In this document: positions 29,430-40,213 of the stretch, in pieces
How the letters are laid out: every line of letters begins with the position of its first letter
Position numbering within the stretch: the stretch's first letter is position 1
Assembly: GCA_007131405.1 (NCBI GenBank)
Contig: SLQR01000032.1
Location: 1-58,555 of the forward strand
Length of the DNA: 58,555 nucleotides
Reading direction: 5' to 3'
DNA from: Candidatus Izemoplasma sp.
GTDB taxonomy: Bacteria > Bacillota_I > Bacilli_A > Izemoplasmatales > Izemoplasmataceae
Made by a program: the position numbers and the translations under genes
Notes under the pieces: model-generated
Databases searched by the model: none
What the model was told of the DNA's origin: nothing
Seen by the model: only the letters and a program-made list of their open reading frames with translations

Positions 29430-30971
29430 ATGAGAAAAGCATACATAAACGCAAAACTATTTAACCAACCAAACGACGCTTTTATCGTCGAAAACGGACG
29501 ATTTATCCGTTTTGGACGCAAAGGCAGCATTTTAAACACGCACGTTGACGAGGTCATTGACCTTGCAGGGCATCACGTCTTACCGGGCTTTAACGATTCC
29601 CATCTTCATGTTTTGGGGATTGGCAAAAGCATGAACATGGAAAACCTAGCGCATTACAAAACCATCAACGATCTAATTGAGGGATTGAAAAAAAGTGCCA
29701 AAACACCCCTGATTGGCCGTGGCTATCACGAAAGCCAATTTCTTGATAAACGCAGCCCAACCAAAGTCGACCTTAATCAAATTAGTGCGAATAAAATCAT
29801 CATTCTTTACCGCGTATGTGGCCATATGGTGGTCGCCAACGATTACGCCATTAACCTTGCCAAAAAACAAGGCACTTTACCAGAAGACCCGGATGCTTAT
29901 GATCTATCCACGGGTATCTTCAAAGAAGACGCCATTGCCTGGATTATGCAAGTCGCTTCCACCATTACCGATGCGGCCATTGAAGCAGAAATTTTAAAGG
30001 CTCAAGATTATCTCCTCTCTCACGGCATCACCGCCGTAGGAAGTGATGACTTTGCGATGTATAAAATTCCCTTCGAACGCATCTTAAATGTCTTTAAAAA
30101 GCTTGACGATGACCACCGACTTAAACTGCGTGTTCTCGAACAAGCCAACATTCCATCGATTGGTGAATTTCAACGATTTATTGATCAAGGATTAGTCCGC
30201 AAACGCTTTAACCGCTACCACATGGGACCGCTTAAACTCTTAGCGGATGGGTCACTTGGTGCGCGAAGCGCCTACATGAGGGAACCCTATGAAGACGCAG
30301 ACACCAAAGGCATACGCGTCTTTAAACCGGACGTTATAAAGCGCCTAATTACCATGGCAAATGATGCCGGAATGGATGTAGCTATTCATGCCATTGGGGA
30401 TCAAATGATTGAAGAATTGCTTGATATTTTTGAAAGCATTCCAGAAGAAGCACGCCTCAACCGACGTCATTCGATCATTCATGCTCAACTTGCACGACCG
30501 GATCAAATCGAGCGCATGCGTGATTTAAAGATTGGTGCACAAACCCAACCAATCTTTATCAATTCCGATCTTGCCATCTTAGAAAAAAGCCTCGGTAAAA
30601 CGCGCATGGAAAACAGTTATCTCTTTAACACCATGGCCAAACAAGATGTCGTGACCACGATTTCAACCGATGCACCTGTTGAAGATGTCAATCCGTTTGA
30701 GAATTTGCACGTTGCCATTACCCGCCAATCGATCAAAAACCCGGAACTAGGGGTTTATTTAAAAGAAGAAGGCTTTAGTTACCGTGACGCCATCAAAGCA
30801 TATACTGAAGTCCCAGCCTATTTCTTCTACCAAGAAGATGAACTCGGCAAACTCAAAAAAGATTATTACGCAGATTTTATCATTGTTAAGGATCTGAGTC
30901 AGAAAGATCTTTTAAAAGCAGAAGTACTCGAAACCTACATTGAAGGTGAACGTGTGTACGCAAAAAAATAA
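29430..30971 (+). CDS. Amidohydrolase family protein (YtcJ-like)
   Basis: HHVLPGFNDSHLHVLGIGKS, LKLLADGSLGARSAYM, VAIHAIGDQMIEELLD, ISTDAPVEDVNPFENLHVAITR. Confidence 0.9.
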   Translation: MRKAYINAKLFNQPNDAFIVENGRFIRFGRKGSILNTHVDEVIDLAGHHVLPGFNDSHLHVLGIGKSMNMENLAHYKTINDLIEGLKKSAKTPLIGRGYHESQFLDKRSPTKVDLNQISANKIIILYRVCGHMVVANDYAINLAKKQGTLPEDPDAYDLSTGIFKEDAIAWIMQVASTITDAAIEAEILKAQDYLLSHGITAVGSDDFAMYKIPFERILNVFKKLDDDHRLKLRVLEQANIPSIGEFQRFIDQGLVRKRFNRYHMGPLKLLADGSLGARSAYMREPYEDADTKGIRVFKPDVIKRLITMANDAGMDVAIHAIGDQMIEELLDIFESIPEEARLNRRHSIIHAQLARPDQIERMRDLKIGAQTQPIFINSDLAILEKSLGKTRMENSYLFNTMAKQDVVTTISTDAPVEDVNPFENLHVAITRQSIKNPELGVYLKEEGFSYRDAIKAYTEVPAYFFYQEDELGKLKKDYYADFIIVKDLSQKDLLKAEVLETYIEGERVYAKK

Positions 30972-30994
30972 GCTCATCTGAGCTTATTTTTTTT
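30965..30994. terminator. Bidirectional intrinsic terminator
   Basis: AAATAAGCTCA-tc-TGAGCTTATTTTTTTT. Confidence 0.85.
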
Positions 30995-33014
30995 ATGTTA
31001 AGGTATAGTGTTTTTCAAGTAGCCCTTGATCGAGCAATTCAAGCATCGAATCAACAACCCGTGGTGAAAACTGAACGCCACGGTATTTTTTTAGTTCCTT
31101 GACAATGCGATTTTTGGATTGTTTCGCGCGGTACGTACGGTTTGTTGCCATGGTTGACACCATGTCGGCAACACCAATGATTTGACTGCCAAGTGGAATT
31201 TCCTGTTCTTTTAAGCCATCAGGGTAACCTTGTCCGTTCCACCATTCATGATGGTGACGAACAATCTTTGCAATCGTGTTTAAATCTTCAGAGGGATAAA
31301 GAACATCGTAACCGTAGTTGACATGTTCTTTAACATCGTCATACTCTTCTTTAGTTAATTTAGACGGTTTATTTAAAATCCGGTTTGACACACCGACTTT
31401 ACCGATATCATGCAAGATCCCAGCCCAGTACAAAGTATCAAATTGAGCATCGTCTAAATCAAGCTTTTTCGCGATTTCGGTGACGAAAAATGCGACATCC
31501 TCACTATGCCCTTTCGTGTAAGGGTCGTAAAGTTCAAGGGTTCGAATAAAGGAAAGCACAATCTCATGTTTCATCTGTGTGTTTTGTGTTAAATAATAAT
31601 TACGCTTAAACAAACTGCGAATGAGTTTCATAAAATGCTCCATGTGATCCAGTTGCCTGTTCGTAAAAATATCACGGCGTTTATGTTTCCCAATAGACAC
31701 AATAAACGATCGGTTTTTGCCTAAATCAAACCGCATCAATAAACGTCTACGTTCGGTTTCCTTGCGCGATTGTAAAAGCCCATATTGTTCTCCATACATC
31801 TCGCGGAATGTCCGTAAAATATTTTGCGTATAAAACAGATTGTGGTCTGATTTTTCGAGCAAATCATGGCTTTCATAGACAAACGGCACGTCATCATCGT
31901 AACCGACAGAATTCACCAACGTAATCGTTCCCGAGGTTTCGATGTAACAATACCCATAATCAATCTCTTTTAACTGGCGCATCGCAACGTGTAGGGTTTT
32001 TTCAAGGTACTCCTGTTCATTATCAGGCTGTCTAACGACATCCCTAGAAAAATGAAGCAGGTTGTGAACATCATCAAGAATGGTGACGTTGTGACGGTTA
32101 CTCTCTTCTATCTGGTCCCGTTGGGCGTAACGTACATCGTTAAAGCGCTTAATGGTAATGGCGAGTCCGGTCCCAATCATTAAGAAGACATTAATATTAA
32201 GCGCACTTGCCATCCATTCACCACTCGCTAAACCCCCTATATGAAAAGCACTGATCAACAAAAAGATCACGGTAAAATACCCAATCATGCGGTAACTAAA
32301 CGCAAACCCAATCACCGCGTAAAAGGCAAGCACAATGTAGTAGTCTTTATCGAAGGAAAAATAGCTAACTTCATAAGCCAATAAAATCAGTAATCCAGCA
32401 AAGACAGAAACCAACCCTAAACGAACCGCAATTATTTTCCAGGTCGCGATATCAAAAAGTTCACGATCAACGCGATACGACAAAATGCCTACAGGCACAA
32501 AGAGCACAAACGCAAAATAATCCCCAATAAAATGGATGCTGCCAATCAATGCCCAAGAAATGCTGGGTTCATAGACAAGGACATAAAGCGTTGTTCCCAT
32601 AATGGCCCCGGTTAAGGAGACCACCACAACGGTTAAAAAGACTTTTCCAAGTAAGACCCAATTAAAGCCGTTAAATAAAAGATCAAGTTTATATTTTTTC
32701 GTTAAATAAAGCGCCATGTGAATTTGGAGTAAAATCAGAAACGCCGTAAAGACACTCATCGATAAACTATGCAAAACCAGTGCTTGCCAAACGAAAAGAC
32801 GCATCACAATATGCGCTAAAATAATCCCACTTGCAATGCCAGCATATACTTTTCTTCCAAACGTGTAAGCGAGCACAAATCCAATCCCAAGTGCGGGGTG
32901 AATAAAGGCCGGTCCATGCTCAAAACGAAAAGCAAAGCCAAGCAAACTCACGACAAAAATTAAACCCGTCACAAACACCGGATGATGCTCATACGATTTA
33001 ACCCAAAATTTCAT
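30993..33014 (-). CDS. Membrane HD-GYP domain phosphodiesterase (MASE-like N-terminal TM sensor)
   Basis: GHSEDVAFFVTEIAKKL, AGILHDIGKVGVSNRILNKPSKLTKEEYDDVKEH, HHHEWWNGQGYPDGLKEQEIPLGSQIIGVADM. Confidence 0.92.
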   Translation of the reverse strand: MKFWVKSYEHHPVFVTGLIFVVSLLGFAFRFEHGPAFIHPALGIGFVLAYTFGRKVYAGIASGIILAHIVMRLFVWQALVLHSLSMSVFTAFLILLQIHMALYLTKKYKLDLLFNGFNWVLLGKVFLTVVVVSLTGAIMGTTLYVLVYEPSISWALIGSIHFIGDYFAFVLFVPVGILSYRVDRELFDIATWKIIAVRLGLVSVFAGLLILLAYEVSYFSFDKDYYIVLAFYAVIGFAFSYRMIGYFTVIFLLISAFHIGGLASGEWMASALNINVFLMIGTGLAITIKRFNDVRYAQRDQIEESNRHNVTILDDVHNLLHFSRDVVRQPDNEQEYLEKTLHVAMRQLKEIDYGYCYIETSGTITLVNSVGYDDDVPFVYESHDLLEKSDHNLFYTQNILRTFREMYGEQYGLLQSRKETERRRLLMRFDLGKNRSFIVSIGKHKRRDIFTNRQLDHMEHFMKLIRSLFKRNYYLTQNTQMKHEIVLSFIRTLELYDPYTKGHSEDVAFFVTEIAKKLDLDDAQFDTLYWAGILHDIGKVGVSNRILNKPSKLTKEEYDDVKEHVNYGYDVLYPSEDLNTIAKIVRHHHEWWNGQGYPDGLKEQEIPLGSQIIGVADMVSTMATNRTYRAKQSKNRIVKELKKYRGVQFSPRVVDSMLELLDQGLLEKHYTLT

Positions 33015-33132
33015 CTCGCCACCACCTTGTATATGCCATATTATAGCACACTATAAGCACCTAAGTCGTTTTTTATACCGCAAAAGATAAGAGTATGGTA
33101 TAATATACACCAACCATAAGGAGGGAGAACTA

Positions 33133-34008
33133 ATGAGTTTAACACTATACCGAGTCAGCGCCTTCCCAAAAGGGAACATTGGTGGCAATGAAGCCGGGGT
33201 TGTGCTTGATGCACAAGCCATTAGCGAAGAAGAAATGATCAACATTGCCCGACGCGTGAACTTTTCCGAAACCGCTTTTGTTTTACCAAGTGATGTCGCA
33301 GACTTCAAACTGCGCTATTTTAGTCCGACAGTTGAAGTGCCACTTTGTGGCCACGCAACCGTCGCGACCTTTAACCTCATGCGCAATTTAGACAAACTTG
33401 ATAAAACACACTATACCATTGAAACTAAAGAGGCGATTCTTGATGTCTATATATATGAGGAAAAAGTTACCTTGCAAATGAAGAAACCAAAATACCTCGA
33501 CACCATCGACCAGGATGAAGTCCTCAAAGCCTTGAACCTTAAAAAAGACGATATACTCGACTACCCAGTACAAGTTGTATCCACGGGTATTCGTGAAATA
33601 TTCTTAGGGATTAAAGATTTAAAAACCTTACACGCTTTAACCCCAAACATTGATGCCATTGCGAAACTATCCAAAAAATACAACGCTGAAGGCATCTACA
33701 TGTACACACTCGAAACCTTAGAAGACGAAAGCACAGCCCACGGGCGAAACTTTATCCCACTCGTTGGCATCGATGAAGAAAGTGCCACAGGGACAGCTTC
33801 AGGCGCCCTTGCATGTTTTTTAAACAAATACCACGACACCGAAAACACCCACTTTATCTTCGAACAAGGCTACACGATGTTTAAGCCCTCACGCATCACC
33901 GTTGACTTAAAAGTCGAAAATCAAGCCATTACCGCCGTCTATGTTGGTGGGACTATGCGACTGATTGATAAGATTGTCGGCTTTATGCCAGACACAAAAG
34001 ACGCTTAA
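33133..34008 (+). CDS. PhzF family isomerase-like protein
   Basis: YRVSAFPKGNIGGNEAGVVLDAQ, NFSETAFVLPS, LRYFSPTVEVPLCGHATVATF, ESATGTASGALACFL. Confidence 0.93.
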   Translation: MSLTLYRVSAFPKGNIGGNEAGVVLDAQAISEEEMINIARRVNFSETAFVLPSDVADFKLRYFSPTVEVPLCGHATVATFNLMRNLDKLDKTHYTIETKEAILDVYIYEEKVTLQMKKPKYLDTIDQDEVLKALNLKKDDILDYPVQVVSTGIREIFLGIKDLKTLHALTPNIDAIAKLSKKYNAEGIYMYTLETLEDESTAHGRNFIPLVGIDEESATGTASGALACFLNKYHDTENTHFIFEQGYTMFKPSRITVDLKVENQAITAVYVGGTMRLIDKIVGFMPDTKDA

Positions 34009-34024
34009 ATAGCGTCTTTTTTTT
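33996..34024 (+). terminator. Intrinsic terminator
   Basis: AAAAGACGC-ttaaat-AGCGTCTTTTTTTT. Confidence 0.85.
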
Positions 34025-34095
34025 ATAAAAACACCACAAAAAAACACATGCACATTTTTAAAAAAATGGTACAATATAGACAAGGGGGGAATACT

Positions 34096-36795
34096 ATGCC
34101 AACAAAATTGGGGTTAAAAGAGGCACTTATGAAAAACTATGAAAAGGTCATCGAGGCACGGCTGGAAAGTGATGAAGCACTCAGACACAAAACCAAGTTG
34201 TTTCAAACCAATGCCAAAACCATTCAAGGATCACTCAAAACGAAACTTGATGCTTTTTCAGAGCGTTTAAAAACAGAAGAAACAATCTACAACGAGGATA
34301 AGAAAACACTCAAGCTAAATCTACAAAAAACGAAGTCAGAGCTTAAGAAAAAAGAAAAGACCATCCAAAATAAAACCACTAAAGACTTAACAGCAATTGA
34401 AGATGACTATGAAAAAAAGCAAAGTTTAAACACACTTAAAGAACAAAAGATTGAATCCGATTACCAAGCACGGCTTGATCGCATTGCAAAGAAAATGCAA
34501 GAACGTCAAATCGCGCTTGATAAGTCGATTGAATCATCCACGCAAACATTCTACGATCAAACCGTCCAACTCGAGAAAGAAACCGACACACAAAATGCCA
34601 AACTTGAAAACACGATTAATCAAAAAAATAGTGATTATTCCAGCAAAATCGATCAAGTCAACGCCGCAACTAAAAAAGTACTCGACGCATCCGAACAAAC
34701 AAAAACAGCGCAAATCGACGCCTTCAAAAAAGCACTCAAAAAACTTATGACAGAGTATAAAGAAGTCGTTAAACCCGCAGAAGAGGAACTTAAAAAACTC
34801 CAAACAACCCAAGCCAAAGCACGCCAAAAAATCGTCGATGGGTTTGATGAGACCATCGCTAAAATATTGAAATACAAAAAAGAAAAAGAAAAACTTAAAG
34901 AGAGTAGCGAAGTAAATCGCTACACCAAAGAACTCAAAGCGCACCGCAAGGAAAAAGACGAAGCGTTAAACGAACTCGACGCCGAACACACCTTGCAGCG
35001 TGAACCTTACGAAACGAAACTTCAAGCTATTATTGATGACTATAAAAAACAAGCCTACGCATTAAAAGAAACCCATATTCAAGCTATTCTTGAAACACTC
35101 ATCACCACCAAAAAACACAAAACACAAGACATGATTAAAACCAATGAAGTGAACATCGAACGCTTAATCGAAGAAGCCCGTTTTAATCACGCACAAACCA
35201 CATTAAAAATCGATTACGATATCCAACTCATCAACTTTAATCAAACCTTAGAAGAAGCCCGTCTTGCGTATGACCGTCAAAGCGCCATCTTAAAACCAGA
35301 AACCCAAAAACTTAACGACGAGCAAAAACGTCAATATAACCAAAATAAAAACGATCTCACCACCAAACGTCAAACGGAAAAAGCCGAGTTCGATGTCAAT
35401 GGCGACACCCGTAAAATCGACCAAAAGATTGACTTGGAAAATGTCGATTACGAACTCAAAAAACACGATTACCACTACACCTACGATAAAATTGCACGTG
35501 ACATCGAGTTTGAAAAACAAAAAATCACCAACGACTTTGCCAAAGAAACCATTTTAGTCGGCCATTATTACCACAACGCGAAAAACTACACCGCGTTAAA
35601 AAATGATGAAATCATGACCTATAAACCAAGCCATGAAAAAGCCATCGAGCATGAGCGAACCAATCAAATCAAGCAATACAACACCATGCTTGCCCAAGCC
35701 GAAAAAGATCATGACCGCATGGTTGGTCACATTGATGATACCTTTGAATTGGAAATTGCCATTTACCAAGAAGCCATTGATCGGGTCGAAAAACACCACA
35801 ACACCACCATCAAAGACCTGATGGCAAAACAAGCACTCGAACGCAATAAAGATCTATCACTCATAGAATCCCTTGATGCCAAAAAAGACAAAGCACGCAT
35901 CAAACGATTAAAACGTGACCTCAACACCAAACAAGAACACCACGATGAAACCATCGCGCTTAAAAAACGTGAACTTGAACAAAAACGCCAACTCTATCAA
36001 CACATGATTGAACAAACTAAAAGCTTTAAAATGCACTCCACAGAAGAAGCTGAAACCTTACTCATTCATATCAAAGACCAAATACACGATGCCATCGAAC
36101 GAGTTGAACGCAACGCCCAACAAGCTATCAATACCTTTGACACCTTGTACTACGAAGTCAAACACAACGCCAACTTATTCAACATCTTCCAACTGCAACG
36201 TCAAGACGATACCCTCGATCAAGCAACGCACTATAAAGCGGCACGCATAAAAAGCCAACAAGAACTACTAGCACACCATAAACAACAACTTAACGAGCAA
36301 CTAAGTGCGATTAAAAAAGCCTTTGACAGCATGATTGAAAGCTATAAAAAAGAACGCGATGAGCGCACAAAATCGCATGAAAGTAAAATCGAAATAATCA
36401 AAAAAGTCCATCAAGAAAACGCCGAGCACATCGATGAACTATACGAAAACGATGCCAAAAAATTAAATCAACAAATCCAACGCTTGCAAAAAGATTACGA
36501 TCAGCGCTTAAAAACTTTAACCCAAGATAAGAAGAGCGAAAAAGAAGCGTGTTTCGAGAAAAAAGACGAAGCAGAAAAAGCGCATGAGACAATCTTAAAA
36601 CGCCGCGAAGACGAAGCCCAAAACTATCAAGCCGAACGCGAACGTATGTTAGAAGAAGACATCACCAGATTAACCAAACACAAAGACGCATTGCTTGCGT
36701 CCATCGAACAGGAACCACTAAAACACCTAACTGAACAAGACCTCAAACACATCGAAGCCTATTTAGAAGGACAAAAAACCATTCCGGAGGCTTAA
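34096..36795 (+). CDS. Large (~899 aa) predicted coiled-coil protein of unknown function
   Basis: Almost continuous charged heptad-like sequence rich in K/E/Q; GGGGGGA SD-like tract before ATG 34096. Confidence 0.85.
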   Translation: MPTKLGLKEALMKNYEKVIEARLESDEALRHKTKLFQTNAKTIQGSLKTKLDAFSERLKTEETIYNEDKKTLKLNLQKTKSELKKKEKTIQNKTTKDLTAIEDDYEKKQSLNTLKEQKIESDYQARLDRIAKKMQERQIALDKSIESSTQTFYDQTVQLEKETDTQNAKLENTINQKNSDYSSKIDQVNAATKKVLDASEQTKTAQIDAFKKALKKLMTEYKEVVKPAEEELKKLQTTQAKARQKIVDGFDETIAKILKYKKEKEKLKESSEVNRYTKELKAHRKEKDEALNELDAEHTLQREPYETKLQAIIDDYKKQAYALKETHIQAILETLITTKKHKTQDMIKTNEVNIERLIEEARFNHAQTTLKIDYDIQLINFNQTLEEARLAYDRQSAILKPETQKLNDEQKRQYNQNKNDLTTKRQTEKAEFDVNGDTRKIDQKIDLENVDYELKKHDYHYTYDKIARDIEFEKQKITNDFAKETILVGHYYHNAKNYTALKNDEIMTYKPSHEKAIEHERTNQIKQYNTMLAQAEKDHDRMVGHIDDTFELEIAIYQEAIDRVEKHHNTTIKDLMAKQALERNKDLSLIESLDAKKDKARIKRLKRDLNTKQEHHDETIALKKRELEQKRQLYQHMIEQTKSFKMHSTEEAETLLIHIKDQIHDAIERVERNAQQAINTFDTLYYEVKHNANLFNIFQLQRQDDTLDQATHYKAARIKSQQELLAHHKQQLNEQLSAIKKAFDSMIESYKKERDERTKSHESKIEIIKKVHQENAEHIDELYENDAKKLNQQIQRLQKDYDQRLKTLTQDKKSEKEACFEKKDEAEKAHETILKRREDEAQNYQAERERMLEEDITRLTKHKDALLASIEQEPLKHLTEQDLKHIEAYLEGQKTIPEA

Positions 36796-36821
36796 GTTTC
36801 ATCTAAGAATCGAGGAACGCT

Positions 36822-38366
36822 ATGGAAAAAAGTATTCGTAAGATTATGTTCATACTCATGATTGTCATAATCGCCATCAGTTTGCGATTTGGTTTTGAGT
36901 ATGTCTACAATTTTATTTTAAACCTAATTGATCACCGACCATACATCGGGTTCGCTATTCGAACCCTTCTAGTGGCTATTGTGGTTGTCGTTTGGATGTA
37001 CGTTTCCCTGCGAAGTGAAAACCCCACCCAAAAACTTCCCTGGCTACTGATTTTGACCTTTGAACCCATCATCGGCATAACGCTTTTCCTATCTTTTGGT
37101 CGAGGCTTTAAAAACAGTTTTCGCTATCGCCGTCGTCCACTTATTCATGATGATGCGTACATCACCAAAGAAACGAAATCAAGCGATGGTCCGCTTACCT
37201 TACCAACCGATGATAAAGACCTTACCCATATATTTCATGCAAGCCACCGTATTTCTTATCATCAACCATTCGCCGATTCAACGGAAATCACCGTTTTAAA
37301 AAATGGCGAAGCGTTTTACCCAGACTTGATCAATTCCATTGAAAACGCCAAACAGTTTATTCTCATGGAATTTTTTATCATCCGCAATGACACTCGAAGC
37401 CGTCAAGTCCTGGACTTAATGATGAAAAAAGCCGAAGAAGGCATTGAGGTTAAACTTATATTTGACGCATTGGGTTCCGCTCGAATCAGCCGAAAATACT
37501 TAAAAAAACTTCGAAAATCACCCATCGATGTGATCATCAATGACCGTATTTACTTTCCACTATTTAACACGCGAATGAACTTCCGAAATCACCGAAAAAT
37601 TGTGGTCGTTGATGGCTTAGTTGGCTACACTGGCGGCATGAACTTAGCCGATGAATACGACAACACCATCGCCTATGATTATTATTTCCGCGACACCCAA
37701 GTCAAACTCGTAGGTGAAGCCGTTCGGTCATTAACCTGTATTTTTTTCAAAGACTATTACTACAACACAGGTCATTTTATTGACGACGACATCTATTACC
37801 CAAAAACCAATGTTAAAACGCGAGGCATCACACAAATTCTTCAATCGGGTCCAGATTCCCATGAAGCTCATATTCGTAACGTGTATTTAAAGATGATCTT
37901 AACCGCGAAAAAATCGATTCGCATCATGACCCCATACATGGCCCTTGATCAAGAAACACTCACCGCCTTAATCGTCGCTAGACGTTCAGGGGTTGATGTT
38001 GAAATCATCATTCCAGGCACCCCCGATAAACGCCTCGTGTATAACGTCACCAAGTTTTTTGCGACTGTCATGCTCAAACATGATATCAACGTTTATCAAT
38101 ACACCAAAGGCTTTAGTCACGCTAAAATCTTTGTGATTGATGATAAACTTGCTTCAGTAGGAAGCTATAACCTCGACAACCGCAGTGCGGTCATCGACTT
38201 TGAAATTACTGCTCTTTTTACAGGTAGCGCCGTTCAAACCATTGTTGACCAATTTATTCAAGATAAGCAAGATTCACACAAAATCGACCCAATAACTTGG
38301 CAAAAGCGTAATATCTTCATTAAGGTTTTTGAAGGATTACTCAGTATTTTTGCCCCTATTATTTAG
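36822..38366 (+). CDS. cls: Cardiolipin synthase (phospholipase D family)
   Basis: NHRKIVVVDGLVGYTGGMNLADEY and SHAKIFVIDDKLASVGSYNLDNRS (two HKD-like motifs); N-terminal TM helices. Confidence 0.95.
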   Translation: MEKSIRKIMFILMIVIIAISLRFGFEYVYNFILNLIDHRPYIGFAIRTLLVAIVVVVWMYVSLRSENPTQKLPWLLILTFEPIIGITLFLSFGRGFKNSFRYRRRPLIHDDAYITKETKSSDGPLTLPTDDKDLTHIFHASHRISYHQPFADSTEITVLKNGEAFYPDLINSIENAKQFILMEFFIIRNDTRSRQVLDLMMKKAEEGIEVKLIFDALGSARISRKYLKKLRKSPIDVIINDRIYFPLFNTRMNFRNHRKIVVVDGLVGYTGGMNLADEYDNTIAYDYYFRDTQVKLVGEAVRSLTCIFFKDYYYNTGHFIDDDIYYPKTNVKTRGITQILQSGPDSHEAHIRNVYLKMILTAKKSIRIMTPYMALDQETLTALIVARRSGVDVEIIIPGTPDKRLVYNVTKFFATVMLKHDINVYQYTKGFSHAKIFVIDDKLASVGSYNLDNRSAVIDFEITALFTGSAVQTIVDQFIQDKQDSHKIDPITWQKRNIFIKVFEGLLSIFAPII

Positions 38367-38374
38367 GAGGTTCT

Positions 38375-39289
38375 ATGAACATCATAACCGTACACAATTT
38401 ATCGAAGCATTATGGTTCGGTGCACGCCGTAAAAAACATTGACTTTACCGTAAAAGAAGGCGCATTTTTTGCCTTGCTTGGTCCCAATGGCGCCGGAAAA
38501 ACCACCACCATTGAAATGCTTGCGACTCTGCTAAAAAAAGACGAAGGTGACGTCACCGTTGCCGGCAACCCGTTAGACCAACATGACGATGCGATTCGTA
38601 AAAATCTCGGCATCGTGTTTCAGTACAGCACCTTAGATACCTATCTAACGGTGCGTGAAAATCTAAGCATTCGCTCTTCCTTTTATGCCATGACAAAAGA
38701 AACATTCAACGAACGACTAAAAGCACTCTCAGCGCTGCTTAACTTAGGTCCGTTTTTAGACCAACGCGTCCAAACCTTATCGGGCGGGCAAAAACGCAAA
38801 GCCGATATCGCCCGTGCACTCCTTCATAACCCAAAAATTTTGATGCTTGATGAACCAACCACAGGCTTAGACCCAGCATCACGTAAAAGTCTATGGGAAC
38901 TGATCTTAAGCTTAAAACAAAATCTGAACATGACGATTTTTCTAACCACGCACTACATGGAAGAAGTGCTCGAAGCGGATCACGTAATTATCATGAATGA
39001 AGGCACGATTGTTGCGAATGATTCCGCCGACAATCTCCGTAAACATTACGCGCAAGACACCTTGAAAATTGTCCCAAAAGCACCCCTTGAAAAGGCACTA
39101 AACGCAGCGAAAATAGCCTATCGACTCGTAAACTCACGTATTCATGTGCCGCTTAACAATGCCTTTGAAGGCTTAGATATCGTCAAGCGTTTTGAAGCGC
39201 ATATTCAAGACTTTGAAATCATAAAAGCCACCATGGACGATGTCTTCTTAACGATTACCGGTCGCGAACTTGAGGAGGCTAACCAATGA
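38375..39289 (+). CDS. ABC transporter ATP-binding protein
   Basis: LLGPNGAGKTTTIEML, LSGGQKRKADIARALLHNPKILMLDEPTTGLDP. Confidence 0.96.
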   Translation: MNIITVHNLSKHYGSVHAVKNIDFTVKEGAFFALLGPNGAGKTTTIEMLATLLKKDEGDVTVAGNPLDQHDDAIRKNLGIVFQYSTLDTYLTVRENLSIRSSFYAMTKETFNERLKALSALLNLGPFLDQRVQTLSGGQKRKADIARALLHNPKILMLDEPTTGLDPASRKSLWELILSLKQNLNMTIFLTTHYMEEVLEADHVIIMNEGTIVANDSADNLRKHYAQDTLKIVPKAPLEKALNAAKIAYRLVNSRIHVPLNNAFEGLDIVKRFEAHIQDFEIIKATMDDVFLTITGRELEEANQ

Positions 39290-40149
39290 AATTCGCTTTG
39301 ATAAAACGCCATTTAATGCTCTATTTACGTAATCGCTGGGCAGTTTTCTTCTCGTTTTTATCGGTTTTAATTATCCTCGGTTTGTTTTTGCTTTTTCTAG
39401 GCAACATGTTTCAAGGTGGACCTTTAGGTGAACACCCCGATGGGGAAGCGTTTATCTATACCTGGATTTTTTCAGGCATCCTCTTTGTTTCAACGGTCAC
39501 CGTGCCGCTTGGGTTTTTAGGCATCATGGTACGCGATTTTGAAACAAAAGCCATCAATGATTTTTATGTATCGCCATTAGATCGTCGTCACATTGTGGTA
39601 AGTTATTTTGTGGCAGCCGTGGTGATTAGCCTAGCTTTAAGCATCGTGAATTTAATTGTTGGACAGCTTTATTTATGGTTTAAGTTTGGCTTTGTGCTTG
39701 CCTTTGCGAATTGGTTAGGTATTTTCGGCTTATTGTTGCTATCAAGCATGCTTTTTTCAAGTATTTTCTTTTACGTTGTCACGTATGTGAAAACCTCAAA
39801 TACCCACGGCACCTTATCCACCCTTGTAGGGACACTCATTGGGTTTTTAGCCGGTCTTTATGTATCTGTTGGAGCACTGCCTGATTTCACCCGCTATATT
39901 TTGAGTTTATTACCAACCTTGCAAATGTCGAGTGCGTTTAGACTCATCTACATGGATGCCCTAATTCAATCGGTTTTTAGTGGTGCAGACCCAAGTGTTG
40001 CATCACGCGAACGCATGTTTTTAGCGATTGATTTACAGCTTGGAGACTTTACCTTTAGTTTATGGATGCTAATCCTAATTGGGATCGCATGGACACTGGT
40101 ATTTATGACTTTATCCATGCTTAGATTAAAATCATTTAAAAAAACATAA
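39286..40149 (+). CDS. ABC-2 type transporter permease
   Basis: Multi-TM, overlaps the ATPase stop codon (ATGA), typical ABC-2 membrane layout. Confidence 0.88.
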   Translation: MKFALIKRHLMLYLRNRWAVFFSFLSVLIILGLFLLFLGNMFQGGPLGEHPDGEAFIYTWIFSGILFVSTVTVPLGFLGIMVRDFETKAINDFYVSPLDRRHIVVSYFVAAVVISLALSIVNLIVGQLYLWFKFGFVLAFANWLGIFGLLLLSSMLFSSIFFYVVTYVKTSNTHGTLSTLVGTLIGFLAGLYVSVGALPDFTRYILSLLPTLQMSSAFRLIYMDALIQSVFSGADPSVASRERMFLAIDLQLGDFTFSLWMLILIGIAWTLVFMTLSMLRLKSFKKT

Positions 40150-40213
40150 GACGTTTCTTTTTATTCACTCCATGCTATACTAAACATAGAAAACCAAAGG
40201 AGGACCCCCCCTT

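Noticed and set aside
34534-34944. 136-aa minus-strand Phe-rich ORF (and 34653..34877, 35290..35520, 35596..35832)
   Set aside because: Antisense shadows of the coiled-coil gene; F/L richness mirrors K/E codons.
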